A stretch of 64,000 bases of DNA, from assembly GCF_910592395.1 (NCBI RefSeq), contig NC_088311.1, positions 22,912,646 through 22,976,645 on the forward strand. The letters run 5' to 3'. The notes under the pieces are model-generated. The model was not told the DNA's origin. It saw only the letters and a list, made by a program, of their open reading frames with translations, and searched no databases. Within the stretch, counting starts at the first letter, position 1. Every line of letters starts with the position of its first letter. This DNA is from Lineus longissimus (taxonomy: Eukaryota; Nemertea; Pilidiophora; Heteronemertea; Lineidae). Below, piece after piece: positions 25,501 through 40,500 of this stretch. The translations under genes and the position numbers were made by a program.

Positions 25501-28500
25501 GTTGGCATATTTATTTCTCTTTCTAGGGCTAAACTAAAGTACCTGTGATACCTTTTTTACCGCTCTTGTCCGAGACTATAAACTGGCTGAACCATTATCG
25601 GGTAATCATGACTATGCATCTGTGCACTTTAATGTTCAGCTGACAACTTCAAAATCGAAAGAAATTCATTTCCACGTTTTTGTATTTTTTCTGATAATTT
25701 TCATCAGGTGGCCATAGTGCAGGCAATGCGAGTGTTGGTCGGTCCTCAAACCAGACAGTTATGTTCTGCAAAACCACTAATCATCAAGATCTGTTTGTTG
25801 TGGATTATTTTCCTTGTCGATAAATCCTTATGATGACTATTTATTAGCTCGTCGCTGGGGAACATAATGTCACCATAGTCACACGTCATGCTGTAGATTA
25901 TTTCTGGGTCCGGTTTCAATTACAACTCGTTCTCTTTACGTAGGACATCAACTCTGGTGAAAGCATGTATAAGCCATTGTGTCCGGTGAGCAGCAGCTTC
26001 CTCGGTGTTGACGTCCACCTGCACTCACTGAGTTATGACCACAGACCGTACTTCACGGGGGGGGGGGGGGGGACGTTACATGCAAATCTCTTCTGATCCA
26101 GTCGGTGCAACAACAAGCATTCAACACTTTCCACATACAGCAGGATTAATCAACCAACCAAATGTGTTTGGTTTTCGTTCCATTGAATGTTTACATTAAG
26201 GTAAAGCTACCCACAAGCCTGGGCCATGTTTACAACTCCCCATCCACAAACACCAGTTGCTTATTCAGTAACGAATTGTTTGGGTTGAACACACCATACG
26301 ATTACATGTTTGTGGACACGCTTAGTCTATGATGCTTCATGATGGAATTGGTTGTTTTTTTGTTCAAAATTTTGATTACAAGAGTTGTGACGGTTAATGT
26401 GACGGTGGACACCATGACGAAGGCCTCGGATAGTAAAATGTCTGGGAAGAAAGGATTCTATTATGCGCTTTTAATCTCTGATGTGTTAACAGCCATGGCC
26501 TCTTCATGTATTGCAACAATGATTAATAGTTTGGAGATTAAGCGCATAATAGAATCCTTTGTTCCTCGGAATCCTGAGACATTTCAAAAGTTAACACCGG
26601 GTAACAATGCATTTTATTGAAAACGACTCAATAGCATTCCGCGAAGATGACGTCACTGCAGCTGCTGCCCTCTATTTCCCCATCGCTGAATTACAGGCAA
26701 TGTCGGACAAACATGCGGTTTCGTAATGGATTCAGGCTTTCCAACTAGGGAAGTTAGATTCAATCTGGCACATGTCCGAGTGTTGGAAATACTACATAAT
26801 TGTTCTGAACATTTCTCTCTCGGACTCTATGGTATCATTCATGCTAAAAACAATGCAGGGTCAAAGATAATTGACTTTGAAATAAGCTCAAATGCGTAGA
26901 AATAAGTGTCGATGTCCGACTGTCACGTGACTGAAATCAATATCTTATGCAAATGACCTTGTGAGCTATATACATAGTAACTTCGCGGAATGCTATAGAA
27001 TGTGGCGTCAATGTGCATTGCGCTGACATTCCTCGAAGTGTGTAGTTTCTGGACAATTTTACCAGTTTGCTAGAGACTGACAGGTGCTGAGTTGCAGTAC
27101 ACAATTCAATAATAAAAGGATGACATGATATCTTCAGCGCTGTCAGATAAGGTTGAATGATTGGAAATAAATCGTTAAATTCAGATGGGGCTGTGCGGTT
27201 TATGTGCTCGGTTATGGAATCGACCTGCCATGATATCAGCCTTCATGAACTCGGGACATGAACTTGGTTGATGAAATGTACTAGAATTGGCCAGTCTGGT
27301 ACTATTCGGGCTGCAAAGAGATATATTCGATAAGGTGGATCTCCTGGCCTTCTGATAAATCGCCTCTTCTGGAAACATGGTTGTCAGTGTCTGTTGCAAA
27401 TGAAAGGAATGTGGATGCCGTTATTTTCACACAGAGTTTGACCCTTGTGGCCTTGGAAATTACGTCAAGGTCAAATTGTCCTCATCCTATATGTTAAGCT
27501 TCATCAGATTAATCAATGACCACACATTGAATGTTTCTTGAGATACGACCCACGTAGGATTTTATGACATTGACCTGAATTACACTTGAAAAGTAGGTCA
27601 CCCTGACCTGAAGCTTTGTCAATATGTAGAGATGCCTAATGGGTGTCTACGTATTATATTTGAACAGTGCAGCAGTGATTGTGCAGCTTGGAGCCCTTTC
27701 TTCATGTGCTGGTGGACATGACCGAGGTACACCCCTGTATGCAGTGGATCGGGATTGCGATAGAAGCTGCTCATGCCAGTAGCAGGGTCGAGTGACCATG
27801 CACGTTCATGCTATACCCGTATGGCATAAACATCATTAAAAAGCACATGTTAAACAGCTGTCGCTGGCAAGGAGACTGAATAGATAAACGGAATTAATTT
27901 GTGTAATCGATTGTGATAATACATTGTCAGTGCACGATTATATTCTTAGTCGGAAGTAAGAGATTGGTGCAAGTTTGGGGTCAGCAGTCTGTTGCAAAAA
28001 AATCTTATTCATTTTTTACTCCCCAATCCCATTTTCACCACCAAACATATGGCAAATGAACAAGTCTATTTCAGCCTCAGATTCTTCCTTATAAGGGCTA
28101 AATAATGCATACATGTACAGTCAATCTTAAGAAGTGAGCCAGGAAAATATAAATATTTGTAAATAAAAGGTCAGATACTTCTTCCTTTGCTTGCTGGGAG
28201 TTGATTTCATGCTTGAATAATATTTCTATCAATATGATTGACTTTTTTCATGGTATCAGTAGCACTGGGTAATAATTTGATATATCCCTTGAGAGGTCTG
28301 CTGGCTGTCTCGCTTTTACCTAAGTATACCAATATATAGTTGAGCAACCCTGAACGCGTAGCCAAGAAGGGATCATGCCTTTAAACAAATTAGTTTGACC
28401 TTTATCATTTTGATGTCCAGTGTCAGAGGACATTCCAACACTGTGATAAAGAAATATGAAAATTTGCGCGGAGGAAACCCAGGGTTCAGAGAAAGTGACC

Positions 28501-31500
28501 ACATCAGTTTCATTTACTAATATCTGGTCTACAGCTCTCCATTTCTTGCCATTTCCATTTCTTCGACGCGATGTGATTTTCACACTTAGGTGTTGAGAAA
28601 AAGAGTCCATGAAGATAAGTCCCACTGCACGATCTACAATCTTGTGCTGGAAAGTCTGATTCGGGTAGTCATGACAGTCGATGATCTTGATACTTCCTTT
28701 AGCGTGACATATTGCAGCGTTTTGGTGTATAATGGGTGCATCATATCTGTGACACAAATATGCCAGTTAGTTGTCAGTTCATATTGATCGTATCGACCGA
28801 CTAAATACATGATCTGCCCCTCCAGGGATGGGAAAATACTTGTGTCCACTGAGGCTGTCTCAAAATGGCCACCCATCACTCACATGCTACGAGATCAAAG
28901 ATTCCATGAATAGCCAGGCGTGCTTTAGCGCCTTCTGTATAGCCGGTGGTTCCTCGCCGGCGTACCATTGGCAAGAATTTATCTCGCTATTGACATAAAG
29001 TACCACGGGATTGTAAGCTTGACCAAGTTTAAAGAGGCCAACCCCGCCCCTAGATATCTACCCACCTCTGTATCCAGCCAATCCTGTGGAGAGCTGTGCT
29101 TATCAAAGAAGGATCCATCAGTGTGTGTCGAGGTTGGGCGGAGTGGACATTACTGTTATCAGAGAGAGCAAGGGCCCGTTATGATAAAATTCCCGAGTAG
29201 ACGCCGGCCAGTCCGAGTATGCTACATCAATAGCATGCTCGATGAAAAAAGATCGACATTATGCTATTACAATCTATTTGATAAATTGTCGAGAGAGCAA
29301 ATAATTACCCATTTCCCACTTCACAGGGCGTATCCTGCATTTCTGCCGATATAAAAAATACATGTACTTTCTTAAGTTGAGTCGGGGTGTTTTTCTTTTC
29401 CTGACCGATTTCTATGATATTTTATCTAGTACATGTATACGCAAATCCTTTACTGGCGATAGTGATGAGTAGGAAAGCTTAGTTGTTTTTAAAGTGTTAC
29501 ATACGTACATGAGATGTTATTACCCTTGTACCTTTCTCGGATGTCACCCGAACTCATCAGTGGTGGAATGTCTTACATGTCTTAAGTCGACAAGACTGAA
29601 GAAGCAATAGCTGTTCAAATGATGTCTACGGGTAAGTAAGCACGGATAACGAGATGTTGGAATCACCCACAAAATGGCTATTACTGAAAATGTGAACCTA
29701 TATCTACCAAAGACGATCTTAATTGATCATCTTTGCACCTACTAAAATTCCGGCTCTCGTCACATCCTCATGACTGGGGAAGGCTTGCATGAGTACTGCG
29801 ACGGGAAGCTTTCATCAAGGACTGCGACGGGAAGCTTTCATCAAGGACTTCGACACGTGTACACTACTGGTAAGCCCTCTCGATCACATCAAAGATTCAT
29901 GCCTCGCGTTGATTGACTCTGGAATAGGATAGGCTGAATGACGAGAGTTGGGCTTATACCTGTTTTACTATCACTCCTGTTAGCAGCCGACTGTTCAATA
30001 TGAAATTCGGATCAATGAGTAATTTTCTCTTCTTCGATTCGGTTATTACAATTTCTTCGTTTTACCAGTGAGTTTGACATCCGCGGTTGATGATCATTTT
30101 CATTGCAGTCTTTGGCATTTTTATTTGTTGGATCTTTAGCTAGCATGCCTTAATGGATACGCGGAGGGAATACCTTTAGTGGCCTACATCGATGAGCCAG
30201 CGAAAGCTGTTAAAATTATGCCAGCCCCCTGCATACAACTTGTTCAAATCACCAAAAAAGACTGAAGATGTGTGCATATACTCTATGTCTGTTCGCGTGA
30301 CGTTCACCAACGCCTCAAGCTGGGGACTTAGGCAGGTTTACCTTATGCCTAAATCAAACAAATGTGACTTAGGCAGTTTTACATCAAGCAACATGGCCGC
30401 AGATTTCCATCGGAAGGACATACATTCTCCCATCACAATTGTCCTTGAGTAGATTCCGATCAGAAAGTCATCCTCCAAACACAACAACCCGACATCGCAC
30501 CAGCACAGATTTCGATCGAACCTCTCACAACGTAGACGGCTTATCTGAATCATCGGTCCCCATGAGAATGTATCGTGGGGAGGATGACAGATTCCAAGTT
30601 GAAGGTCGAACATGAGAATCAGAGATTCTCCAAAGCTATTGGCTTCGTGTCCCACGTGAATACTTGAACTACGACAAACTTGCATTTGGATGACAGCTTC
30701 CAAGTTGAAGGTCTGCATTAGAATCGAGATTCTGAGAAGCTATTGGCCTCGTGTCCCTCAGGTATAATTGTGACTCGATGAGCTTTCATTAGGTTGTACG
30801 CTTTGCATCTGCAAGGAGTCAATTTAGACAGTTTATTACGCATTAGTGCTATTCGGATATCGCCCTAAATCGACATACAAATCTTCTCTTTTTTCTTTTG
30901 ACAGAATATACTTTCTTCTCAAGAAAACCAAAACTACGAAGATTGTCAAAGTACGATCATTGTTGCAAAGGAGCTCATGTTATAAAGGAGTTCTGCCATT
31001 ATTACTTTCCTTTGTTTCGATTTGTCTATTTTGTCTTAGGTTTTCCCAATCTTAGTGCATTTGTCCAGAAATGCATGAGTGCATCGACCTTTGACTGAAA
31101 GGCAATCATATTATCGGAGCTAAACATAAAGGTACATTGATTATGTGTAACCAGTTACGATCTATACGTTGTGCACCGGAAAGGTTCCATATCTTCAACG
31201 ACGAAAACGTATGATAAAACTTGCGGAAATCACCGATATACCGGCGTTAAGATCCTGATTTGGTACATCAGAAGGAGTCAGCCGTGCCCATGATATCTTA
31301 ATGGTCCCAGTATATTTCTTAATGGGCATTGGAGGAATAGTGGCGCTATAAATGTTCGCTTTAATATCGGCTTCAATCGTGTGCTTCTCTCTCCAAGGGC
31401 ACACTCAAAGATACAAAGGTTTTTTAGCCTTTGGAAATTCTTTTGAGGATTTTCGGTCAGCATAAATATGGATTCGCCCAGGACATACCGGAAGAGAACA

Positions 31501-34500
31501 GATTACGCCAGCAAACTGTGCTCGTCGATCACTAAGCAACAGTTGCCAATTGCGAGATGCGATTACGACAACGCATGCACTTAACACGGGTGCGACATCC
31601 GTGACTTAAACAATGCAAAAATCGCATTCCGTGCGAAATCGCGTGTAAGCTTTCAGTTGGGGTATAGGTTTCCACGATTTTGCCTCAATCGCAGTGCATG
31701 AGAGGGCATGAACAATCGCAGAAACCATATCGTTTGCCTCGTTAGGGGTGCTGTCGGGCGTGAAATAACAATACAAGGCCTTAACGCGTGCATTCTCGCA
31801 CCTAAACTTATCCCTACTTTTTGACATTATGGGAATGGGATGGGGCAACATTTATCGCCAAGTAATGTCGCAGTAGCTAACTTGGAGCAGAATATGTGTT
31901 CTGGTGAGTGCGCGCGCCGGTGTGAAATAAATCACGCCGTTCGTTGCAAATCGGTAGATTGCATGACTGGCTGTTCTTTACTCTTCTGTTGAGAACTTTT
32001 CGACGTATTTGTCTTTGTTATTGGTTGATCTGGAAAACGCGATTGGCAGCTCACGTATCTCATCATTATCTGGCCCAGTCAGGTTTCATCTAGTACTGGT
32101 ACATACGTACGTTCATCGTAAGGATAATCTTGTTCCTCAATTGTGCGATGAATGCCATTTTAAAGCCCCTTTAGCAGGCATTGACAAATCAAACGCACGA
32201 AACAAAAATAAATTTTATTAAAAAAGAAACCAAAGCCATATGATTTCTGCCCGGTTTTTGTCGCTTTAGTTGTCACAGGCAACTTTTACTCAAGCCTTCG
32301 TATCCAGTGTCGTATCCAGCCTTCGTATCCAGAAAAATAGCGTATTTCACGTTCCACTGAAAATAGTCGGCGATTTCATTAGCCGCCAATACACACTTAC
32401 GAAGTCGCTAAACCATGCGGAAACCTGTGATCATGATTTGCCGAGTCCCGGCATCGTCTGCGTAGTTTGTCGGGGAAGTACTTTTTCCGCTGTCTCATGT
32501 GACGTCTGGCAAAAAGATTGATGAATTTGTTGCCGTCCGCGGACCGGTTTCTTGGTATCAGTTCCCGCAGCTATATAGCGGCGGTGAGAGCGCCATATTA
32601 CTTGATGGAAGCGCGTTTACTGTAAGCCGTTACTTTTTTATCAGCAAAGCCGAAACTTTTTTTACCATTACATTATTTTGCCCTTTAATATCTTGCAGTT
32701 GAAAGAATTCATGCCATGCCAAGTACAGAGTTTATTGTATTCAAACAAGGACGGCTCACACCTAGACGTCAATTCCCATTGTTCAATTGTCTTAACAAAG
32801 GGTTATCGGGGCAAATCTTGATAACATCCACCTCCGCGAAACAGCTTTCATGGGAACGACAGGACTTAACCGGCATGCAAAATCGTTGGGATTTTTATGA
32901 TGCCATTTGATCGGCTGATGAACCATTGGCTAGTACTTCTATCATGTTTTCATTGCTCCATGCAGGACAATGCAAAAGCTGCTTCTTTGGAAGCTATGTG
33001 AATATGTCTGTACCAATGATGGTCGTGGGTTAACGGTCCGTCTCACTTTGTAACGGAAATTGCATTGTTGTGAAACTGTGTCTAGTTCCTCACTTTGAGC
33101 TCATTCATGTAAGCGTGTTTATTTGCATCAATTAATAATTCACGTTGCTAGCGAGTCGCACATTCTGAATCATTGACTTGTAACATTTGCGGCAGGGTCG
33201 TGCGGTCGGCGTGGACACAAACATGACCTGCAAATTGATTACTTGTCCGTAAATAAGTTTGCAGCACTTAACCTGTTACATGTGCAATAATTCGTCACCT
33301 GTAGGTACTATTTATGACTGAAGGTATCGACCACAAGCAATGTTTCCTTGGTGCCGCTACTCGCGTGTGCGAACAGTCAATGCCAGCTAATGAGGCCGGG
33401 ATATGTCACACGTAACCGTATCCGGCCAGCCCAGTTTCCTACACTAAGAAATAAAGGTTGTTCAGCGGTTTTTCGGGCGACACTATTCATAGGAGAAGGT
33501 TTTAAGCGAGAGTGGAAAAAGATTAACCTTCACTGGTTTTTTATTTCGCTAAAAAACCTCTGCGTTTGCTTTCATGTATGTGTAATGGCCGAATCTCAGT
33601 CCAGTTTGACCCTTGGCGCCTCTCCCCCCCCCCCCGTCACTTTAAGAGCACACCATCGCGTCTCCGCCCGTATGTTGGAAACCCCCGCATTTCGAAGAGA
33701 CAGAATTTGGACGCCAACGATTTTGTTTTAAATATCTATCATCGTCAAAATAATTAGTTCCAAAGCAGTATCGCGGAGCGAGCTCTTTATCCGTGCCTTC
33801 ACTAACGCGCTTTTGATCAAGCAGTTTAAACTCCCCATAAATCTTAAATCTACGCTCCCATTATTTACCCAGTGGCAACTTTGAACCGTTTAGTGTTTTC
33901 TAATTTCCGTCTGTGGTTCAGCTTTCCCCTCAATGTGTTCAAGTTGTTTTTTTTCTTCTACCAACGACGGAGACTTTATCGTTGTAATCCATAGCTATTT
34001 CATTAGGTGAAAATTTTGTATTGCCTGCTTGATTATGCCAATAAACCGAACATAAAAACCGGGGAACTGTCAACAGTTTCCTGAAGACCAAATTGATTTT
34101 GTCGAGACTGGTCCAGGCAAAGAGCTGTTAGGATCAGGAAACCATCAGTGATGTTGATGATGATGATGATGATGACGATGACGATGACAATGACGATGAT
34201 GGTGTGATGATGGTGGTTCACACGTATACATATATAACCATGGTATATCGTCCTTGCACATATACGTGTACGGTCGTGAGGATGTTAAGCTGTATTTCAT
34301 TGACCGGTATACATTTTCAACTACGATGATAAAATAGACATGCATGTATAGGTGGCATTTTTATTAACAGCCCCCTCAATAAATCTGAATACAACACTCC
34401 TTAACGGTGGCAAATATTGTCGAAATCACGATATACTGGATAAATGATATAGCCAAGATTGGTGCACATGCCAAGGACGTCCTTTAGGTGATCTTAAGTA

Positions 34501-37500
34501 GGCCCTAGTAATGAAACATGATAAACTAGCCTTCTTAGCCACCATGTACGAGCTCCGCTAGCCGCGAGTGATGAGGAATAATGGTGAGAACTCTTTGCAG
34601 AATAATCAGAGACATTGATTTTCTTCAAGACATTGATTTGGACTGGCTTCGACGCGGTACTTGTCAGAGTGTCTCCGTATATTAAACACGAGCCGATGAG
34701 CAGGGTACGGGCCCAAATCAATACCAGTTGCTGTCGGCTTTGGACATTTTGATGTATTAACTAAAGGTCGGGTGGAGATGCTCAATGCAATCTCCGCCTC
34801 GCTGCGGCTAAGAGGATGGGCTCTGTGCGGTGAGTTTGGTAGTCCATGGTCTGTGAGAGCTTAAACGCAATCCCCGCCTTGCTGCGGCTGAGAGGATGGG
34901 CTCTGTGCGGTGAGTTTGGTAGTCCATGGTCTGTGAGAGCTTAAACGCAATCCCCGCCTTGCTGCGGCTAAGAGGATGGGCTCTGTGCGGTGAGTTTGGT
35001 GGTCCATGGTCTGTGAGAGCTCAATGCAATCTCCGCCTCGCTGCGGCTAAGAGGATGGGCTCTGTGCGGTGAGTTTGGTAGTCCATGGTCTGTGAGAGCT
35101 CAATGCAATCTCCGCCTCGCTGCGGCTAAGAGGATGGGCTCTGTGCGGGGAGTTTGGTAGTCCATGGTCTGTGAGAGCTCAATGCAATCTCCGCCTCGCT
35201 GCGGCTAAGAGGATGGGCTCTGTGCGGGGAGTTTGGTAGTCCATGGTCTGTGAGAGCTTTAACGCAATCCCCGCCTTGATGCGACTAGGAAGGAGCTGCA
35301 CAGCAGATGTCCTTGGTATTGAGAGTAGCTGTATGCAATCCCCGCCTTACTGCATGTAGGGGAACGATGGATGGGCTCTGTGCGTCAGTATTCCAAGGTC
35401 TTTTGAGAGGTTGAAGAGTTATTCCTCTCAATGCTTTGCCCTTTAATGGTGTATATTGGTCGCTTCAATAGCATTTAAGCCCAAGGCGGTCCTTTGTTCC
35501 TAAGATACTATTTACTTAATCCCTTGTCCTTGAAAGGTTTGTACTGGTCGCTTCAAAGCAATTAATTCCAGTTTCATGAGTTTTAACTTTTGTTCCTCTC
35601 TTACTTTATGCTTGTGTTTTTCAAAGGTGTGTATTGGTAGCTTCAAGGCAATTACGATGCTGCTTCTAATGGGAGTGATCGGGCGGGCAATGACTGGCTC
35701 AAATACAGCGGTGGTATCTGCACAAGTCATTGTGATTTCACTACATATGCGCGAAATCATTTTGAGAAGTTGATGAAATGTGGATTAGCTTATCCAGCCT
35801 GTTACGTTTTTAAGATGTCTGTTTAAAGGACAAACGAATGGTAAGGTCATAAACAATGAGCATTATAACAAAAAGGAACAGCATCGAAATATAGCCCTTT
35901 GTCGAGAGCAATGTGGATTTCTCTGGTCCGAGGACTGTTTTATCACCGATTTCGGAGGTGAACAGGTAAACCGGTGTGACAGCGGATATAGTCCCCCTGG
36001 AGTCATAGTCCGGTAGCATTGTATTTGACCAATTAAGCAGCATGATCTATTGTACCGCTAACCCTAACCAAAACATTTAGCAATGCGGGCTATTGTTACA
36101 CGGACTATCAGCCCTAGGACTACTATCCCCGCCACACCGGTTCAGAGTGGCAGAATAGAAAGCAACCAATGTTACTTGTTGTAAACTGTGACAATCATGA
36201 TGTAGGAACCTAACGACCAATCTTCCGTCGCAGTCTTCACGTCTTCCATCTTGACATTTCTGTTCGATATAATTTCCGGTGGAACAACCGGCCTTCCGCT
36301 AAAGGCTCCTAATCATTAATTTGCCTGAGAAGAATGATTTGAGCCCTCATGGGAATCGCATTGTCGCCACCACTTAACGATGTGTAATTAACTGTCCTCA
36401 TTGTAGACTGCTTATTGGATTGTTGTTTAGTGTAGGTTTCCAATGAATATGATTGGACCGGGGATTGGACTTTTTTCTCGTTTGAATACAATGCATGGCG
36501 AAGTGCGATTTTTGTATTGTTTGGGTGCAGTGTGCTTCAGATAACAAAGCACTGTGACATATTGTCGTAATGCATGCAATTGCGATATAATGCACACGCT
36601 ACTGGTTGCGGCTTTGTTATTTGACGACCCAAACACCTACACAAAGGTTTAGGTTCTGCGATTACGCATGCACCACGAGAATGCAAAAATCGCATGTGAT
36701 GTAATCCATGCGAAAATCGCGTCTAATCGCATTCACAAAAAACCTACAATTAAAGCTCAATGGATACCGTAAGCTGATGCACGATGAGTCTCCCTGAGAC
36801 AGACAAGGTGTGAATGTCAGCCTCTTTTTATTGTCGAATGGAGTCCCATTGTTGTGAAAGGAAACTCCGCATACAAATTGCAACAAGAAAAAATAAAAAA
36901 TAATCTAACCCCTGTTTGTTGCCATTGATATTAGATTGGCGATCATAGATCAGTAATTCAAAGATGAAAACGTCTCGGTGGAATAATTCATGATACGGTG
37001 AACTACACCATTATGAATGATAAAATGCGTCTGTTCGCCAAGAGCGTATCAGCAGCGCCTTCCATTACTGGCTAAGCACCGGATCCCGCGCCAAGTCAAC
37101 GTCGCTTCAATGGTCTCGTCATCAGAGTGATAGGCTACCAAAAATGGCGTTCTCGGTCCTGTTAATTCGTATCCTGAGTTCCATTGTTACAGTATCCAGT
37201 TCTTTTTCGCTGGAATGCCCAGCACGCAAAAACCGCCATTTGCGTCCAATCTCGCCGAGACTGCTGCTCAATAAATAATGACTTATGGCCCTGAGAAATG
37301 TAGAGGACTTGAATGATGATGCATTTGTTAATGTAGGGTAGGTTTATCCTGAACGCGATTTATGACGCAATTCGCGTGCCTTTCACCACATTAGATATAT
37401 GCATTGGTTGGCTGTAGCGCGGCTTTGAATGAACGAACTGCGTGTGTGTTGTCACACCGTGTCTACTGGGTGCGTTATTACGTGCGTTATCATGCAGTGC

Positions 37501-40500
37501 ACTGCGCATAATGTAACGCGTTGCGTAATACGGGCGTAATACTATGTCCATTGGTCCGCATGCCTTCCTTGATCCCTTTGCACATATTGCCACCCTTTCA
37601 TATCCCAGGCCTATGGTCAGTTTCTATTGGCTGACCACATAACACGGACCAGAACTACGTTGCGTGATCCGCTTCATAAAGAAAATTTCTTTATGGGCCT
37701 TTTTACGTAGCGCAGTGCAGACCGTGTCATGCACAAAAGGACAGGGTTCTTTGAGAAGCCATTGAACTTTACAATGTGCAGTTTCTATGCGTAATACGCT
37801 CCGTGATAACGCAGCGCAAAACGAACAGGTGGACACAGACCTTTAGGCTCCCTACCATTGATGCCCCTAAAATGTAGAGTAAGGTTTTATACAGAAAGCG
37901 TTTGACGCGATTTCCCATGAATTTGACGCATGCGATTTTTGCATTGTTCGGGTGCAGTACGGCGTGAAATAACAAAGCACCGCCGCTTATGCATATGCTT
38001 ATGCTTAACCCAATTAAATCCTTATGATTTCCCACTCCAGGAAATGAGGGGATTTTGGAAATCTTGGAATTCAAAGTCAAAATGATATTATCAACAAGGC
38101 AGCAGGGATTGTTAACCGACAAGATCTCTATTTTACTGGCGCAGTAATCTAAATAAGTGATGAGGCGCGTAGACATGGATGAAAATGGGATTTAATCCCC
38201 TTGTGTGTTGGTTAAAACCATTTAGATATTAATATTCAAACAGTGATAACTTACCGGTATTCTATGATGTATATTACGATTATGTTTATTACATATTAAA
38301 GACACGTACCAGAGAACTGCAATCAGACTTATTTCACATGTTTAATGACTTTAAGTGCTTCCGCTTCCAAGTAAATCTCCGGAGTTTCGAGGCTTCATCT
38401 GTAAGCAAATTGACGACTGGGCCAGGGAACACTGGCTGTGATATCGGGAACATAAAAAAAAGCTACATTTCACCGGACCAAGAAGACCTGCTCTTTCGCC
38501 TTTGGTGTAATTTATTGTGTTATTCATTAGTAGGAAATTGACCACCATGTATCGTATAACAATACATGTATTGTTGTTACGTTGCTATGTGGTTTAACAT
38601 TGGTTGACGTCGTATTGACGTCAGTCACACTGGAATTCTAACCATTCATTTCTGAATATCAGTACGGTATGCAATTTCCACACATCTTTTATTGCGTTGG
38701 CTGAGCTCACTCGGAAAAACACAACAATCCCAAACACGCTACCCGTCGACGAGACGGTATTGCATATAGCGAATATATTTCCCGTAACAATAGACCAGCC
38801 CGATCTTTTGTGACGGGTAAAATGAAGGGGTGCAAGGAGTGCATTTCTCCCCTCTAAAATTCGTTCGAGAAAAGATTCGGTCGAGTCCACGGTGGGTGTA
38901 ATGGTATTGGTTTACCTTTGTACTAACACAGTAGAAACAAAACCCTCCCATTACAGTGTTTGAGGGGTACAATCGGATAAAAACTAATAAATGCGGGCCT
39001 TATGCCCTTCAAAATGAACTAATCTTGTGTATGTTTCTTTTGTGTCGTCATTTCCTCTCCAGGTAAGCACGTATTTTTCTTAGGCAAACCGATACCTTTA
39101 GCCACCATGGAGTCTTTGTGGCCCTTAACCGGTATATTCATTCGATTGAACACCGTGCTGAAGAGCGTATCTGATCACAAACCCAGTAGTCAGATGACAT
39201 ACATGTAGTCCCGACAGAACAGGTTGTAATTGCTTTGTGGTAAAGAACGGTCTGGTATCCCAGACTTGTGGACTTACTCCAGATGGCTGGGTATTGATGG
39301 TGTACATGTATTATGCATACACCTAGATCTATTGTGGACATACACATATACGTACTCTTAATAAGAAATAGTGAATATAATAGCTCTTCAGTAGCTAAAG
39401 CGAAAGCACGAACGAGTGAAAATTACTACAGGCCTACCCTTTCCATTCTACCATAATATCTTTCTCTGTGATGATTAGTCCCGGCACATCTGACAGATTC
39501 TTCGTTGATGATCGCAATGAAGTCATCATCACTGAGAAGAATATTTAATTTCGCAAATCACTTTCGCTCTTCTGCTGTCTCTAAAGTGCGATCACTAATT
39601 TAGCTCTTCCGAGCGAATAACACTCTTTGCTTGTCAGAGATTATGTTTCTACAGAAGGGTAAACATGTATCTTATTGTCGCTTGTCGCTCTATGATATTC
39701 ATTTATAGGAAATTGGTGGTTCAGATTCGAGTATAGCAATGTTGAGACCATCTTTGACGTCATGCTTTAACGTCGCAGACAACAGTCTCATTCATTTGCA
39801 TAGAATATACGTATTAAGACAATTTTGAAATTTTCAAAATCAGTTGTAAATTTCAGATTTTTTACGTCGGCCTTTTAAAGAGCTATACGGTTAAAGGATT
39901 TTAGTTACATCCTCATCTCGTTACTCATTAGATTCACTTTTTAAAAGCTCTGGTTACCACAGGTCAATTTGTCAGGTGATCGTATATAGCCGTGAAAGTA
40001 CTGCTGATGGTAGATCTACATGTAATTGCTTTGTGGTTGGGAAAGGTCACAGACACGAGCAACCGAGGACATGGTCTAGATGGCCGGATATTGATGGCTT
40101 ATACACACAGCGCATCTCTCTTCGTGAGGTGCCATCATTTCCTCTGGCCAGGCTTTTCACTGAGTGTCACGCTCTTCGATAACCTCTTCTTATAATAATA
40201 CATCTTCTGTCATGCACTTTTCGTATATTTACAATTCTTTCAAATAACACAGTTGTTGTTGTTGTTGCTGCTGCTGCTGCTGCTGCTGTTGTCGTTGTTG
40301 TTGTATTGCCTTTCATTGACGTCATGGGATTCTAAAACTTATTTCCAGAGCACAGATCACTCTCCTAAGTCTGTCTTGCTTTTTTATTGGGTCTGTCTTA
40401 TGCTCTCACTGGTCAGGATTAAACCGAGCTGAGGATGTCTTAAGAGAGTATGATATTACAAGCGATCATTAATTGTCAATGGCCGGATATTGATGGTGTA

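Noticed and set aside
26339-26620. 93-codon open frame with a hydrophobic start
   Set aside because: It crosses the palindromic MITE at 26434-26587, which explains the length of the frame.
28320-29354. Open frames of 145 and 128 codons in receptor intron 1
   Set aside because: No recognisable domain, no consistent splice partners, and poor codon character.
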